Shown piece after piece: positions 45,836-54,341 of a stretch of 64,000 bases of DNA. Location of the stretch: assembly GCF_012927125.1 (NCBI RefSeq), contig NZ_JABBFZ010000012.1:155065-219064 (forward strand), given 5' to 3'. Both the position numbers and the translations under genes were made by a program. How positions within the stretch are numbered: position 1 is the stretch's first letter; every line of letters starts with the position of its first letter. The notes under the pieces are model-generated. The model was given only the letters and a program-made list of their open reading frames with translations. It was not told where the DNA came from and ran no database searches. Origin of the DNA: Paraburkholderia antibiotica (GTDB lineage: Bacteria > Pseudomonadota > Gammaproteobacteria > Burkholderiales > Burkholderiaceae).

Positions 45836-46294
45836 ATGGGAATCAGTTTCGAGGACATGGAAGTCGGCACGACCCGCGAAGTCGGCAAGCACACGTTCAC
45901 GCGTGAAGAGATCGTCGAGTTCGCGCAGAAGTTCGATCCGCAGCCGTTTCATCTCGACGAAGCGGCTGCGGCCGAGTCGCCGTTTCGCGGTCTGGTGGCG
46001 AGCGGCTGGCACACGTGTTCGGTGATGATGGGCATGCTGGTGCGTAACGTGCTCGTGGGCTCGACGTCGATGGGCTCGCCCGGCATCGACGAAATCCGCT
46101 GGCTGAAGCCGGTGCGTGTCGGCGATACGATCACGATGATGAACGTCATCGTCGACAGGCGCGTGTCGGAGAGCAAGCCCGATCGCGGCATCGTGTCGAC
46201 GCGCTGGGAAGGCATCAATCAGCATGGCGAAACAGTGATCACGGTGAGCTCGAAGGGCATGTTCGGGCTGCGCAATCCGGGAGCGGCCGCATGA
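45836..46294 (+). CDS. MaoC-type hot-dog hydratase
   Basis: A 152-residue hot-dog fold protein. FDPQPFHLDEAAAAESPFRG and LVASGWHT carry the Asp/His pair of (R)-specific enoyl-CoA hydratases, placing it in the MaoC dehydratase family. It would add water to the enoyl-CoA made by the dehydrogenases upstream. GGAGCTGGACG precedes the ATG. Its stop overlaps the next MaoC gene by four bases (ATGA), so the two are coupled and may form a heterodimer. Confidence 0.88.
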   Translation: MGISFEDMEVGTTREVGKHTFTREEIVEFAQKFDPQPFHLDEAAAAESPFRGLVASGWHTCSVMMGMLVRNVLVGSTSMGSPGIDEIRWLKPVRVGDTITMMNVIVDRRVSESKPDRGIVSTRWEGINQHGETVITVSSKGMFGLRNPGAAA

Positions 46295-46767
46295 CGGCGA
46301 GCGCGACGCAAGTCGCGAGGTTCGGCGATGCGGCGGCATTGCGGGCATTGGTCGGCGCGGAGTCCCTCACGAGCGAATGGCTGACGGTCGATCAGGACAA
46401 GGTCAACCGCTTCGCCGACGCAACCGGCGACCATCAATGGATTCACATCGACCCGGAGCGGGCCACGCGCGAATCGCCGTTCGGCGGCCCGGTCGCGCAT
46501 GGCTTCCTGACGTTATCGCTGATTCCGGCTTTGCTCGGCAAGACGGTGAAAATCGAGCAGCGCATGGGCGTCAACTATGGTCTGAATCGCGTGCGCTTCA
46601 TGTCGCCGGTGCTGGTCGGTTCATTGCTGCGCGCGAAATTCGCGGTGGAATCGGTGACCGACGTGGAGAACGGTGGTGTGCAGGCGGTGTGGAACGTGAC
46701 GGTCGAGCGGCAGGGTGGTGAGCGGCCGGTGTGCGTCGCCGAGTTCATCACGCGGCATTACTTTTGA
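46291..46767 (+). CDS. MaoC-type hot-dog hydratase (second copy)
   Basis: A 158-residue MaoC-family protein with DATGDHQWIHIDPERATRESPFGGPVAHGFL, the catalytic Asp/His region and the following loop of (R)-enoyl-CoA hydratases. It differs clearly from its neighbour, so it is not a recent duplicate. Coupled by overlap to the preceding gene. It is the last of the plus-strand unit; a terminator follows. Confidence 0.88.
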   Translation: MTASATQVARFGDAAALRALVGAESLTSEWLTVDQDKVNRFADATGDHQWIHIDPERATRESPFGGPVAHGFLTLSLIPALLGKTVKIEQRMGVNYGLNRVRFMSPVLVGSLLRAKFAVESVTDVENGGVQAVWNVTVERQGGERPVCVAEFITRHYF

Positions 46768-46831
46768 GGTTCGCTGCGCGGTAGAAGCACACGTAGACAC
46801 AAGCGCGGACGCAGACAAAAGCGCAGGCAAT

Positions 46832-46870
46832 AAAAAGCGCGAGCCGGCATGAATGCCGCTCGCGCTTTTT
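46832..46870. terminator. Bidirectional terminator between the MaoC unit and a GST gene
   Basis: AAAAAGCGCGAG, then CGGCAT and ATGCCG in the centre, then CTCGCGCTTTTT. An 18-bp stem with one bulged C and A/T runs on both sides, serving the convergent transcripts. Confidence 0.9.
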
Positions 46871-46937
46871 CTTTGCGCCGATGCGTGTCGGCGCATGTCG
46901 GCACGAGTTAGCGCATGCCGACGCGAAAGCGCACGAC

Positions 46938-47639
46938 TTAGTGCTTCGCGTACTGCGTCGCGCCGAACAGCATCTCCTTCGCCTTGTCGTCCATCAGCGG
47001 CACACGCGCGGACGCGAGCACGTCGACGCCGCGCACCACCGCCGGCCGCGCGGCGATTTCTTCGTGCCAGCGCTTCACGTTCGGCAATGCATCGAGCTCA
47101 ATGCCCTGGTTCTTCCACGACCGCGTCCATGGGAATGCGGCAATGTCCGCGATCGTATAGTCGTTGCCCGCGAGATAGCGGGTCTTGCCGAGCTGCGCGT
47201 CCATCACGCCGTACAAACGTCGCGCCTCGTTGGTGTAGCGGTTGACCGCGTATTCGATCTGCTCGGGCGCATAGACGCGGAAGTGATGCGTTTGTCCCAG
47301 CATCGGCCCGAGGCCGCCCATCTGGAACATCAGCCATTGCAGCACCGAGTAGCGCGCGGCCGGATCCGTGGGCAGGAACTTGCCGGTTTTCTCGGCGAGA
47401 TAAATCAGGATCGCTCCCGATTCGAACAGCGCGAACGGCCGACCGTCGGCGCCTTTCGGACCGTCGGAGTCGACGATCGCGGGAATCTTGTTGTTGGGAC
47501 TGATGGCGAGAAATTCTGGCTTGAACTGATCGCCGGCGCCGATGTTCACGCCATGCACGGTGTAGGGCAGGCCCGTTTCCTCGAGCATGATGTGGACCTT
47601 GTGGCCGTTCGGGGTCGCCCAGCTATAAACGTCGATCAT
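46938..47639 (-). CDS. Glutathione S-transferase, YfcG/Nu-class type
   Basis: A 233-residue GST. The N-terminal thioredoxin-like domain starts MIDVYSWATPNGHKVHIMLEE, with the TPNG(H)K motif typical of YfcG/YghU (disulfide-bond oxidoreductase) proteins. SPNNKIPAIVD supplies the cis-Pro and ALFESGAILIYLAEK the glutathione-binding Glu/Ser. The helical C-domain has YTIADIAAFPW. These enzymes reduce disulfides with glutathione rather than conjugate it. It stands alone, convergent with the plus-strand acyl-CoA unit. Confidence 0.9.
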   Translation of the reverse strand: MIDVYSWATPNGHKVHIMLEETGLPYTVHGVNIGAGDQFKPEFLAISPNNKIPAIVDSDGPKGADGRPFALFESGAILIYLAEKTGKFLPTDPAARYSVLQWLMFQMGGLGPMLGQTHHFRVYAPEQIEYAVNRYTNEARRLYGVMDAQLGKTRYLAGNDYTIADIAAFPWTRSWKNQGIELDALPNVKRWHEEIAARPAVVRGVDVLASARVPLMDDKAKEMLFGATQYAKH

Positions 47640-47852
47640 CCTGGCTCCTTGTTCTTCGTCGTCGTTGCAGCGGCGCCGCGAAGAGGGCGCCGCCAGTGCC
47701 GAAAATTAGAGCATAGATCGCGTGATGCTGCTGGCCGCGGCGGCGAATCGAAACGCCCTCGATCACGTCGCTGCGAAGCTTATATTCGCGGCGCGCCGGT
47801 CGGGTCGGTCGAGCCGATCGACCCGAACCGGCTCAGATCCCATCACGCCTAC

Positions 47853-49112
47853 TCAAAACCGCGTAACCGGCATCTCCACCCGAGCCGCCGCGCCGGCATC
47901 CATATGACGCGCGAGTTCGAGCTTGGCGATCGCGTTGCGGTGCACTTCGTCCGGGCCGTCGGCGAAACGCAGCGTGCGCGCCGATGCGTACGCATACGCG
48001 AGCGGGAAATCGTCGCTGACGCCGCCGCCGCCGTGCGCCTGAATCGCCCAGTCGATCACCTGGCAGGCCATGTTCGGCGCGACCACCTTGATCATCGCGA
48101 TCTCGCCGCGCGCGCCCTTGTTGCCGACGGTGTCCATCATGTACGCGGTCTTCAGCGTGAGCAGACGCGCCTGCTCGATCATGCAGCGCGCCTCGGCGAG
48201 ACGTTCCTGCGTCACGCCCTGCGACGAGACCGGCTTGCCGAACGCGACGCGCTGCAACGAGCGCTTCGCCATCAGTTCGATCGCGCGTTCGGCGAGACCG
48301 ATCAGCCGCATGCAATGATGGATGCGGCCCGGTCCGAGGCGGCCTTGCGCGATCTCGAAGCCGCGGCCTTCGCCGAGCAGCATGTTGGCGGCGGGCACGC
48401 GGACGTTATTGAGCGTGATCTCCATGTGGCCGTGCGGTGCGTCGTCGTAACCGAACACGGTGAGCGGGCGGTGCACGGTGATGCCGGTGGCGTCGGCGGG
48501 CACGAGAATCATCGACTGCTGTTGATGGCGCGGCGCGTCGGGATCGGTCTTGCCCATCACGATGTAGACCTTGCAGCGCGGATCGCCCGCGCCCGACGAC
48601 CACCACTTGTGGCCGTTGATCACGTAATGGTCGCCATCGCGCACGATGCTGGTCTGGATGTTGGTCGCATCCGACGACGCCACCTCCGGCTCCGTCATCA
48701 GAAACGCCGAACGGATCTGTCCTTGCAGCAGCGGGTCGAGCCATTCGCGCTTGTTGTCTTCGCTGCCGTAGCGCTCGATGGTCTCCATGTTGCCGGTGTC
48801 GGGCGCGCTGCAGTTGAACACTTCCGGCGCCCAGGGTACGCGGCCCATGATTTCGCACAGCGGCGCGTATTCGAGATTCGTCAGTCCGGCGCCGCGCTCC
48901 GATTGCGGCAGGAACAGATTCCACAGGCCGGCTTCGCGCGCTTTGTGCTTGAGTTGCTCGATCAGTTCGGTCGGCAGCCATGCATTGCCGTTCTGCCGGT
49001 TGCGCGCAACCTCGGCATAGAACGCCTGCTCGTTCGGATAGATATGCTCGTCGAAGAACGCGAGCAGTTTTTCACGCAACGCCTGAACCTTCGGGGTGTA
49101 ATCGAAATTCAT
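47853..49112 (-). CDS. Acyl-CoA dehydrogenase
   Basis: A 419-residue flavoenzyme. MTEPEVASSDATNIQTS is the FAD/substrate loop and INGHKWWSSGAGDPR follows; IQAHGGGGVSDDFPLA is the C-terminal segment. Length and FNCSAPDTGNME resemble ACAD10/ACAD11-type dehydrogenases, which act on long or hydroxylated acyl-CoAs. I chose ATG 49112 (MNFDYTPK), where the family starts; the longer frame to 49220 adds an Arg/Pro-rich leader. It is last in a minus-strand run that also contains the phosphotransferase-like protein found fused to ACAD10/11 in animals. Confidence 0.9.
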   Translation of the reverse strand: MNFDYTPKVQALREKLLAFFDEHIYPNEQAFYAEVARNRQNGNAWLPTELIEQLKHKAREAGLWNLFLPQSERGAGLTNLEYAPLCEIMGRVPWAPEVFNCSAPDTGNMETIERYGSEDNKREWLDPLLQGQIRSAFLMTEPEVASSDATNIQTSIVRDGDHYVINGHKWWSSGAGDPRCKVYIVMGKTDPDAPRHQQQSMILVPADATGITVHRPLTVFGYDDAPHGHMEITLNNVRVPAANMLLGEGRGFEIAQGRLGPGRIHHCMRLIGLAERAIELMAKRSLQRVAFGKPVSSQGVTQERLAEARCMIEQARLLTLKTAYMMDTVGNKGARGEIAMIKVVAPNMACQVIDWAIQAHGGGGVSDDFPLAYAYASARTLRFADGPDEVHRNAIAKLELARHMDAGAAARVEMPVTRF

Positions 49113-49252
49113 CTGGGACCTCGCGGATAACGGACTGCGGATGATGGGGGCGGGGCGCGCAAGTTCACGCGCACGCGTGCTCGGGAGCGCGCCGTGCCGG
49201 GGCAGGTGCAGCCCCGACACGTCATTGCATGGAGCGGACCTTTAGCGAACCT

Positions 49253-50359
49253 CTAACGGACCTTCTGCGCGTAGCGCCAGGCCAGTTCGGCCATCGGCTT
49301 CGCGCGTCGGCCGGCATCGAGTGCCTGCGCGTTCGACGCGGTGCCATCGACGACGCGTTTCATGATCCCCTGCAGGATCGCGGCGATGCGGAACATGTTG
49401 TACGCCAGATAGAAGTTCCAGTCGCCGTGGATTTCGAAGCCGGTGCGTTGGCAATAGCGCTTCACGTACTGCGCTTCGTCGGGAATGCCGAGCGCGGCCC
49501 AATCGAGCCCCGCGATGCCGCGGAACTGCGCCGGATCGACGTGCCACGCCATGCAGTGATACGCGAAGTCGGCGAGCGGATCGCCGAGCGTCGACAGTTC
49601 CCAGTCGAGCACCGCGAGCACGCGCGGCTCATCGCGCGCGAAGATCAGATTGTCGAGCCGGTAGTCGCCGTGCACGACCGATGCATGCTCGCCGGTTTCC
49701 GCCGGCATATGCTGCGGCAGCCACTCGATCAGCCGATGCATCGCGTCGATCGGCTCGGTCTCGGACGCCAGATACTGCTTGCTCCAGCGACCGATCTGCC
49801 GCGCGAAGTAATTGCCTGGCTTGCCGTAATCGGCGAGGCCGGCGGCGGTGACGTCGACGCTATGCAAGGCCGCGATCACGCGATTCATTTCGTCGTAGAT
49901 CGCCGCGCGCTCAGCCGGCGTCATGCCGGGCAGCGACTGATCCCACAGCACGCGGCCCTCGACGAACTCCATCACGTAGAACGCGCGTCCGATCACGCTT
50001 TCGTCCTCGCACAGCGCGAGCATCTGCGCGACCGGCACGTCGGTGCCGGCGAGCGCGCTCATCACGCGGTATTCGCGTTCGATCGCATGCGCGGACGGCA
50101 GCAGCTTCGCCGCGGGTCCGGGCTTCGCGCGCATTACGTACGAGCGCGACGGCGTGACGAGCTTGAAGGTGGGATTGGATTGCCCGCCCGCGAATTGTTC
50201 GAGCGTGAGCGGCCCGGCGAATCCGTCGACGTGGCCGGCCAGCCATGCGGCGAGCGCGTCGTTGTCGAAGCGTTGCCGCTCGTTGACCGGGCGGGTGCCC
50301 TCGAAGGCCGAATAATCCTGTTTGTGTGCGGGTTCGCCGGTCTGCGTGGCTTGCGCCAT
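49253..50359 (-). CDS. Aminoglycoside-phosphotransferase-like (ACAD10/11-type) kinase
   Basis: A 368-residue protein with a kinase-like fold. Residues near 60-120 hold the ATP-binding lobe (VMRAKPGPAAKLLPSAHAIE). VHGDYRLDNLIF carries the catalytic Asp and metal Asn, and VLDWELSTLGDPLADFAYH the metal Asp. It matches the kinase domain that is fused to acyl-CoA dehydrogenase in ACAD10/ACAD11, where it phosphorylates 4-hydroxyacyl-CoAs. Here the two are separate neighbouring genes (140 bases apart), which supports the same joint role by inference. Confidence 0.88.
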   Translation of the reverse strand: MAQATQTGEPAHKQDYSAFEGTRPVNERQRFDNDALAAWLAGHVDGFAGPLTLEQFAGGQSNPTFKLVTPSRSYVMRAKPGPAAKLLPSAHAIEREYRVMSALAGTDVPVAQMLALCEDESVIGRAFYVMEFVEGRVLWDQSLPGMTPAERAAIYDEMNRVIAALHSVDVTAAGLADYGKPGNYFARQIGRWSKQYLASETEPIDAMHRLIEWLPQHMPAETGEHASVVHGDYRLDNLIFARDEPRVLAVLDWELSTLGDPLADFAYHCMAWHVDPAQFRGIAGLDWAALGIPDEAQYVKRYCQRTGFEIHGDWNFYLAYNMFRIAAILQGIMKRVVDGTASNAQALDAGRRAKPMAELAWRYAQKVR

Positions 50360-50379
50360 GTGTCTCCTCCAGTTCGGTG

Positions 50380-51096
50380 TCAGCTACGCTGGTATCGAAT
50401 AAATTGTGCGTAGAGCATTTCCATCGTGGTGTTGCGGACGTCGCGATGCAACGGCGACGGCGGTGAATAGTTGAGCATGCGCAGCACCCAGTCGCGCGAC
50501 TCCGCACCGACGTCGAGCGCGTTGATGCAGCCGGTCGCCTGCGATAGATGGCCGAAGAACGTTCGCCCGCCCGCGGTCAGCGCGTGCGACAGGATCGCGC
50601 GATTGACGCCGCCATGCAGCACTAGCAGCAGGGTGTCCCACGAGGTGTCCTCGCGCAACGCCGCGACGGCCGGCAGCACGCGATCGAACAGCTCGCCGAT
50701 TGTCTCGCCGTCGAGAAAGCGCGTGCTTTCCGGCACGATGCCGTCGAATACGCCGAGAAACGCCGCCTCGATATCGCTCGGCGGAATGCTGCCGAGCCGG
50801 CCACCGTGAATCTCCTGCAGCGCGGGCTCGATGTCGAGTTCGATCTGCTGGCCGGTTTCGGCGAGCACGCGTTGCGCGGTTTCGACCGTGCGCGGCAAGC
50901 CGCTGACGATCACGCGATCGAAGCGAACCTGCTGCTCGGCGAACACGCGGCCCGCGGCGCTGGCCTGCTCGCGGCCGTTCGCGTTCAGCGGCACGGTTTG
51001 CGGGTCGATCGCGCGGCCGGAGTCGTCGAAGTAGGTGACGTCGCCGTGGCGCATCAGGAAGATGCGGCGACGTTTCGGCAGTTGGTAGTCGGGCAT
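50380..51096 (-). CDS. Histidine phosphatase family protein
   Basis: A 238-residue member of the phosphoglycerate mutase-like superfamily. FLMRHGDVTYFD gives the RHG motif with the phosphorylated His (about residue 17). Further conserved parts are VIVSGLPRTVETAQ (second Arg), LQEIHGGR (Glu) and LLVLHGGVNRAIL (second His). It acts on a phosphate ester of unknown identity. It sits 20 bases upstream of the kinase-like gene and 21 downstream of the enoyl-CoA hydratase gene, so a phosphorylated acyl intermediate is a possible substrate. Confidence 0.88.
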   Translation of the reverse strand: MPDYQLPKRRRIFLMRHGDVTYFDDSGRAIDPQTVPLNANGREQASAAGRVFAEQQVRFDRVIVSGLPRTVETAQRVLAETGQQIELDIEPALQEIHGGRLGSIPPSDIEAAFLGVFDGIVPESTRFLDGETIGELFDRVLPAVAALREDTSWDTLLLVLHGGVNRAILSHALTAGGRTFFGHLSQATGCINALDVGAESRDWVLRMLNYSPPSPLHRDVRNTTMEMLYAQFIRYQRS

Positions 51097-51117
51097 GTCG
51101 GGCGGCTCACTCCTCGT

Positions 51118-51906
51118 TTATTTGTAGATCGGCGCGCGTTTTTCGAGGAACGCGGTGATGCCTTCGAGGCCGTCGCGATGATGCAGCGACGCAACGAAGT
51201 TGTCGCGCTCCGCGACCAGATGGTCCGCGAGCGGCTGCGTGCCGGCCGCGGCAATCAGCCCCTTGATGCGCGCGACCGAGTTGGGCGAAATCGTGCCGAG
51301 TTCGTCGGCCCATGCGAGCGCGTTATCGAGCGCGGTGCCGGCTTTCGCGAGCCGGTTGACGACGCCGAGTTCGTGTAGACGCGCGGCGCCGATCGGTTTC
51401 GCTTCGATCAGCACTTCGGTGGCGAGCTGGCGCGGCAGCGCCTGGGCAAGAAACCACGAGCCGCCGCCGTCGGGCGTGAGGCCGACGCGCGCATACGACA
51501 TCGCGAACTTCGCGTTGTCGGCGGCGACGATCAGATCGCAGGCGAGCGCGAGCGAAAATCCCGCGCCGGCCGCCGCGCCTTCGACCGCCGCGATCACCGG
51601 CTTCGACGACAGCCGTAGCGCCGAAATCCACTCGCCGAGCAGGTCGATGCTCTCGGCCTGCACGGACGGATCTTTCGCGCGATTTTCGAGCAGGCGGTTC
51701 AGATTGCCGCCCGCACAGAAGAAGTTGTCGGCGCCGGTGACCACGACCGCGCGGATCGACGGATCGCGCTCGATGGTGTCGAATGCCTCGATGCCGGCCG
51801 CGTACATGTCCGGGTGCAGCGCGTTGCGCGCGCCCGGATTCGACAGGGTGAGGACCAGCGTCGATTCGCTGCTGGCCGGACGTGAAGCGAGCAGGGCGGC
51901 GCTCAT
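51118..51906 (-). CDS. Enoyl-CoA hydratase/isomerase family protein
   Basis: A 262-residue crotonase-fold protein. DNFFCAGGNLNRLLE and AAVEGAAAGAGFSLALACDL contribute the oxyanion hole, and SYARVGLTPDGGGSWFL the second active-site region. The NLNRL variant resembles the group annotated as alternative-type oxepin-CoA hydrolase (phenylacetate pathway), but a general fatty enoyl-CoA hydratase is equally possible. Its ATG overlaps the stop of the preceding 3-hydroxyacyl-CoA dehydrogenase gene by four bases, so the two are coupled. Confidence 0.88.
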   Translation of the reverse strand: MSAALLASRPASSESTLVLTLSNPGARNALHPDMYAAGIEAFDTIERDPSIRAVVVTGADNFFCAGGNLNRLLENRAKDPSVQAESIDLLGEWISALRLSSKPVIAAVEGAAAGAGFSLALACDLIVAADNAKFAMSYARVGLTPDGGGSWFLAQALPRQLATEVLIEAKPIGAARLHELGVVNRLAKAGTALDNALAWADELGTISPNSVARIKGLIAAAGTQPLADHLVAERDNFVASLHHRDGLEGITAFLEKRAPIYK

Positions 51907-53459
51907 GAGCGGGTCTCCTCAGCGGTATCCGCCGCATCGCGCTGCGTCAGCGACAGACCGAGTTGCGCGCGTCTTGCGAGCCACGGCGACGGACGGTAGC
52001 GCGGGTCGCCGAGCACGCTGAACATGTTGCGCAGGATCGTCAGAATGGTGGCGGCGCCCAGCGCATCGCCCAACGCGAGCGGTCCGCGCGGATAGCCGAG
52101 GCCGAGCGTGACGGCGAGGTCGATGTCTTCCGGCGTCGCGATCTGCTTTTGCGCAATGTCGCAGCCGATGTTGACGATCGTCGCGACTACGCGTTGCGCG
52201 ACGAAGCCGGTCGAATCGCGGATCACCGTGACGGGAATGTCGTCGGCGGCGAACAGCGCATGCGCTTCGTCGCGTGCGGCGCGGGTGGTGGCCGGGGTGG
52301 TCATCAGCGTGCGGCGTTGCGCGCCGACGAGCGGAAAGAGCGCATCGACGGCAACGACGCGGCTCGCGTCGAGCGCTTCGTCGATCGCGGCCGTGGTCGC
52401 GTCGTGGCCGAACGGCGTAACCACGATCAGCGAACCGGCGGCGGGTGTCGCGCCTTCGTCGAGTTTCACGCCTGCTTTACCGACGAGTTGCGCGACTGCG
52501 TCATATGCCTGCGGATAGCGCTTGCTGACCCACACGCTCGACGGCAGCGCGCTCGGCGCGGGCGCTTCGGCGGGCACCTGCTGCTTGCCGTCCACATAAT
52601 GATAAAAACCTTCGCCGCTCTTGCGGCCGAGCAGGCCGCCCGAGAGCCGTGTGCCGGTGATCGGCGACGGCGTATAGCGCGGTTCTTCGTAGAACTGGTG
52701 ATAGATCGACTCCATCACCGGATGCGACACGTCGAGCGCGGTCAGGTCCAGCAGCTCGAACGGTCCGAGGCGAAAGCCCGCCTGCTCGCGCATGATGCGG
52801 TCGATGTCCGCGAAACTCGCGACGCCTTCGCCCGCCACCCGCAGACCCTCGGTATTCATCCCACGGCCGGCATGATTGACGATGAAGCCGGGCATGTCCT
52901 TCGCGCGTACCGGCGTGTGGCCCATGCGGCGCGATAGCTCCATCAGCGCGTCGCCGGCCGCGGGGTCGCTGCGCAGCCCGTCGATCACTTCGACGACCTT
53001 CATCAGCGGCACGGGATTGAAGAAGTGGTAGCCGACCACGCGCGACGGATCGGTACAACTTGCGGCGATCGCGGTGATCGACAGCGACGACGTGTTCGAC
53101 GCCAGGATGCAGCGGCCGCTCACCACGGTTTCGAGCTCGCGAAAGAGCGCCTGCTTAACGTCGAGCTTTTCGACGATCGCTTCCACGACCAGATCGCAGC
53201 CGGCGAGCTCGCCGACGGTCTGCACGCCGCTCACGTTCGCGAGCGCGGCGAGCGAGCGCGATTGTTCGAGCTTGCCTTTGGCCGTCAATTTGGCGAAAGT
53301 CTCCGCGAGGTAGTCGCGCGCGGCGCCGACGGCGGCCGGGTTGGTGTCGTAGAGCCGCACGCGCAGGCCCGCGAGCGCCGCGATCTGTGCGATGCCGCGG
53401 CCCATGGCGCCAGTGCCGACGATGCCGATGGTTTCGATGCTGAAATTGCGAGAGTTCAT
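51903..53459 (-). CDS. 3-hydroxyacyl-CoA dehydrogenase (PaaH/PaaC-like, two C-terminal domains)
   Basis: A 518-residue enzyme that oxidises (S)-3-hydroxyacyl-CoA with NAD+. The NAD site is GIVGTGAMGRGIAQIAALAG (about residues 11-30). YHFFNPVPLMKVVEVI carries the catalytic His region, and a helical C-domain includes MPGFIVNHAGRGMNTE. A second copy of the C-domain follows (DSTGFVAQRVVATIVNIG; LGLGYPRGPLALGDAL), as in PaaH-type hydroxyadipyl-CoA dehydrogenases. I chose ATG 53459, which has GGAG 11 bases upstream; an ATG at 53477 adds six residues. It heads a five-gene run and has a TetR-type operator in its promoter. Confidence 0.9.
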   Translation of the reverse strand: MNSRNFSIETIGIVGTGAMGRGIAQIAALAGLRVRLYDTNPAAVGAARDYLAETFAKLTAKGKLEQSRSLAALANVSGVQTVGELAGCDLVVEAIVEKLDVKQALFRELETVVSGRCILASNTSSLSITAIAASCTDPSRVVGYHFFNPVPLMKVVEVIDGLRSDPAAGDALMELSRRMGHTPVRAKDMPGFIVNHAGRGMNTEGLRVAGEGVASFADIDRIMREQAGFRLGPFELLDLTALDVSHPVMESIYHQFYEEPRYTPSPITGTRLSGGLLGRKSGEGFYHYVDGKQQVPAEAPAPSALPSSVWVSKRYPQAYDAVAQLVGKAGVKLDEGATPAAGSLIVVTPFGHDATTAAIDEALDASRVVAVDALFPLVGAQRRTLMTTPATTRAARDEAHALFAADDIPVTVIRDSTGFVAQRVVATIVNIGCDIAQKQIATPEDIDLAVTLGLGYPRGPLALGDALGAATILTILRNMFSVLGDPRYRPSPWLARRAQLGLSLTQRDAADTAEETRS

Positions 53460-53486
53460 TGCGTTGCCCGACTCCATGGTTTTTTT

Positions 53487-53509
53487 AGAATAGCACGACC
53501 GTGCAATTT
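53487..53509 (-). promoter_or_regulatory. TetR-type operator in the 3-hydroxyacyl-CoA dehydrogenase promoter
   Basis: GCACGACCGTGC (53493-53504) is a dyad with only the central pair unmatched, extended to TAGCACGACCGTGCAA (53491-53506). On the minus strand a TATTCT -10 box (53492-53487) touches it, so a bound repressor would block polymerase. The -35 is not clear. The 100-base region also feeds the divergent GST gene. Confidence 0.7.
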
Positions 53510-53584
53510 ACTGGATGATTTGATTGAACGCCGCCGTTCGACCTCGACGCGCGGTCTCGTACAACGTGAAAAAGGAGACACCCG

Positions 53585-54232
53585 ATGATCAAGCTGTGCG
53601 GCTTTGCGCTTTCCAACTACTACAACAAGGTCAAATTCGTGCTGCTCGAGCACGGCATTGCATTCGAGGAAGTGTTCGTCACGCCGAGTCAGGACAACAC
53701 GCTGCTCGAGCATTCGCCGCTTGGCAAGGTGCCGTATCTGCAGACCGAAGACGGCGATCTGTGCGAGTCGCAGTGCATCGTCGAGTATCTGGCGGCGCGT
53801 TTTCCCGACAAGCAGATTTTCTCGGCCGATCCGTGGCTGGCCGCGAAGGAGCGCGAGATGATCTTCTTCGTCGACGTGCATCTCGAACTGACGGCGCGCA
53901 ATCTGTACAAGGAGGCGTTTTTTGGCGGCACGGTCAGCGACGGGACCAAGGGGCATATCGAGAAGCTGCTGATGCACCACATTGCCGGCTTCAAGCGGAT
54001 CGCGAAGCTTGCGCCGTATCTGTGCGGCGAACGGTTCAGCGTCGCGGATACCGCCGGCTACGTCAGCCTGCCGCTCGTGGGCGCGGCGACGCAAGCCGTC
54101 TACGGCCGCGATTTTCTGCTCGAGGCGGGGATCGACTGGAAGAGCTACGTGAAGACGATCAATGCGCGGCCGGCGGCGCAGCGCGTGACGGAAGATCGCA
54201 AGGCGTATATCGCGGCGTCGCGTCCGTCCTGA
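53585..54232 (+). CDS. Glutathione S-transferase family protein
   Basis: A 215-residue GST. The N-terminal domain begins MIKLCGFALSNYYNKVKFVL, with Asn/Ser at the usual catalytic position. SPLGKVPYLQ holds the cis-Pro and LCESQCIVEYLAARFP the glutathione contact. FSVADTAGYVSLPL is the C-domain N-capping motif. The substrate is unknown. It is divergent from the 3-hydroxyacyl-CoA dehydrogenase gene across a shared operator, so it may belong to the same regulon. GGAG lies upstream of the ATG. Confidence 0.9.
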   Translation: MIKLCGFALSNYYNKVKFVLLEHGIAFEEVFVTPSQDNTLLEHSPLGKVPYLQTEDGDLCESQCIVEYLAARFPDKQIFSADPWLAAKEREMIFFVDVHLELTARNLYKEAFFGGTVSDGTKGHIEKLLMHHIAGFKRIAKLAPYLCGERFSVADTAGYVSLPLVGAATQAVYGRDFLLEAGIDWKSYVKTINARPAAQRVTEDRKAYIAASRPS

Positions 54233-54260
54233 GGCAACGACCCCGGTTGGATGAAGCGCG

Positions 54261-54285
54261 CATGGGCGGTCGACGCCCGCCCATG
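54261..54285. terminator. Hairpin between convergent genes
   Basis: CATGGGCGG, loop TCGACGC, CCGCCCATG: a perfect 9-bp stem between the GST and aminotransferase genes. There is no T run, so terminator activity is uncertain. Confidence 0.4.
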
Positions 54286-54341
54286 TCGCATCGCGCGATG
54301 GCAAGGAACGTGGATTCGTTCGTGACATCGCGCGGTACCTC

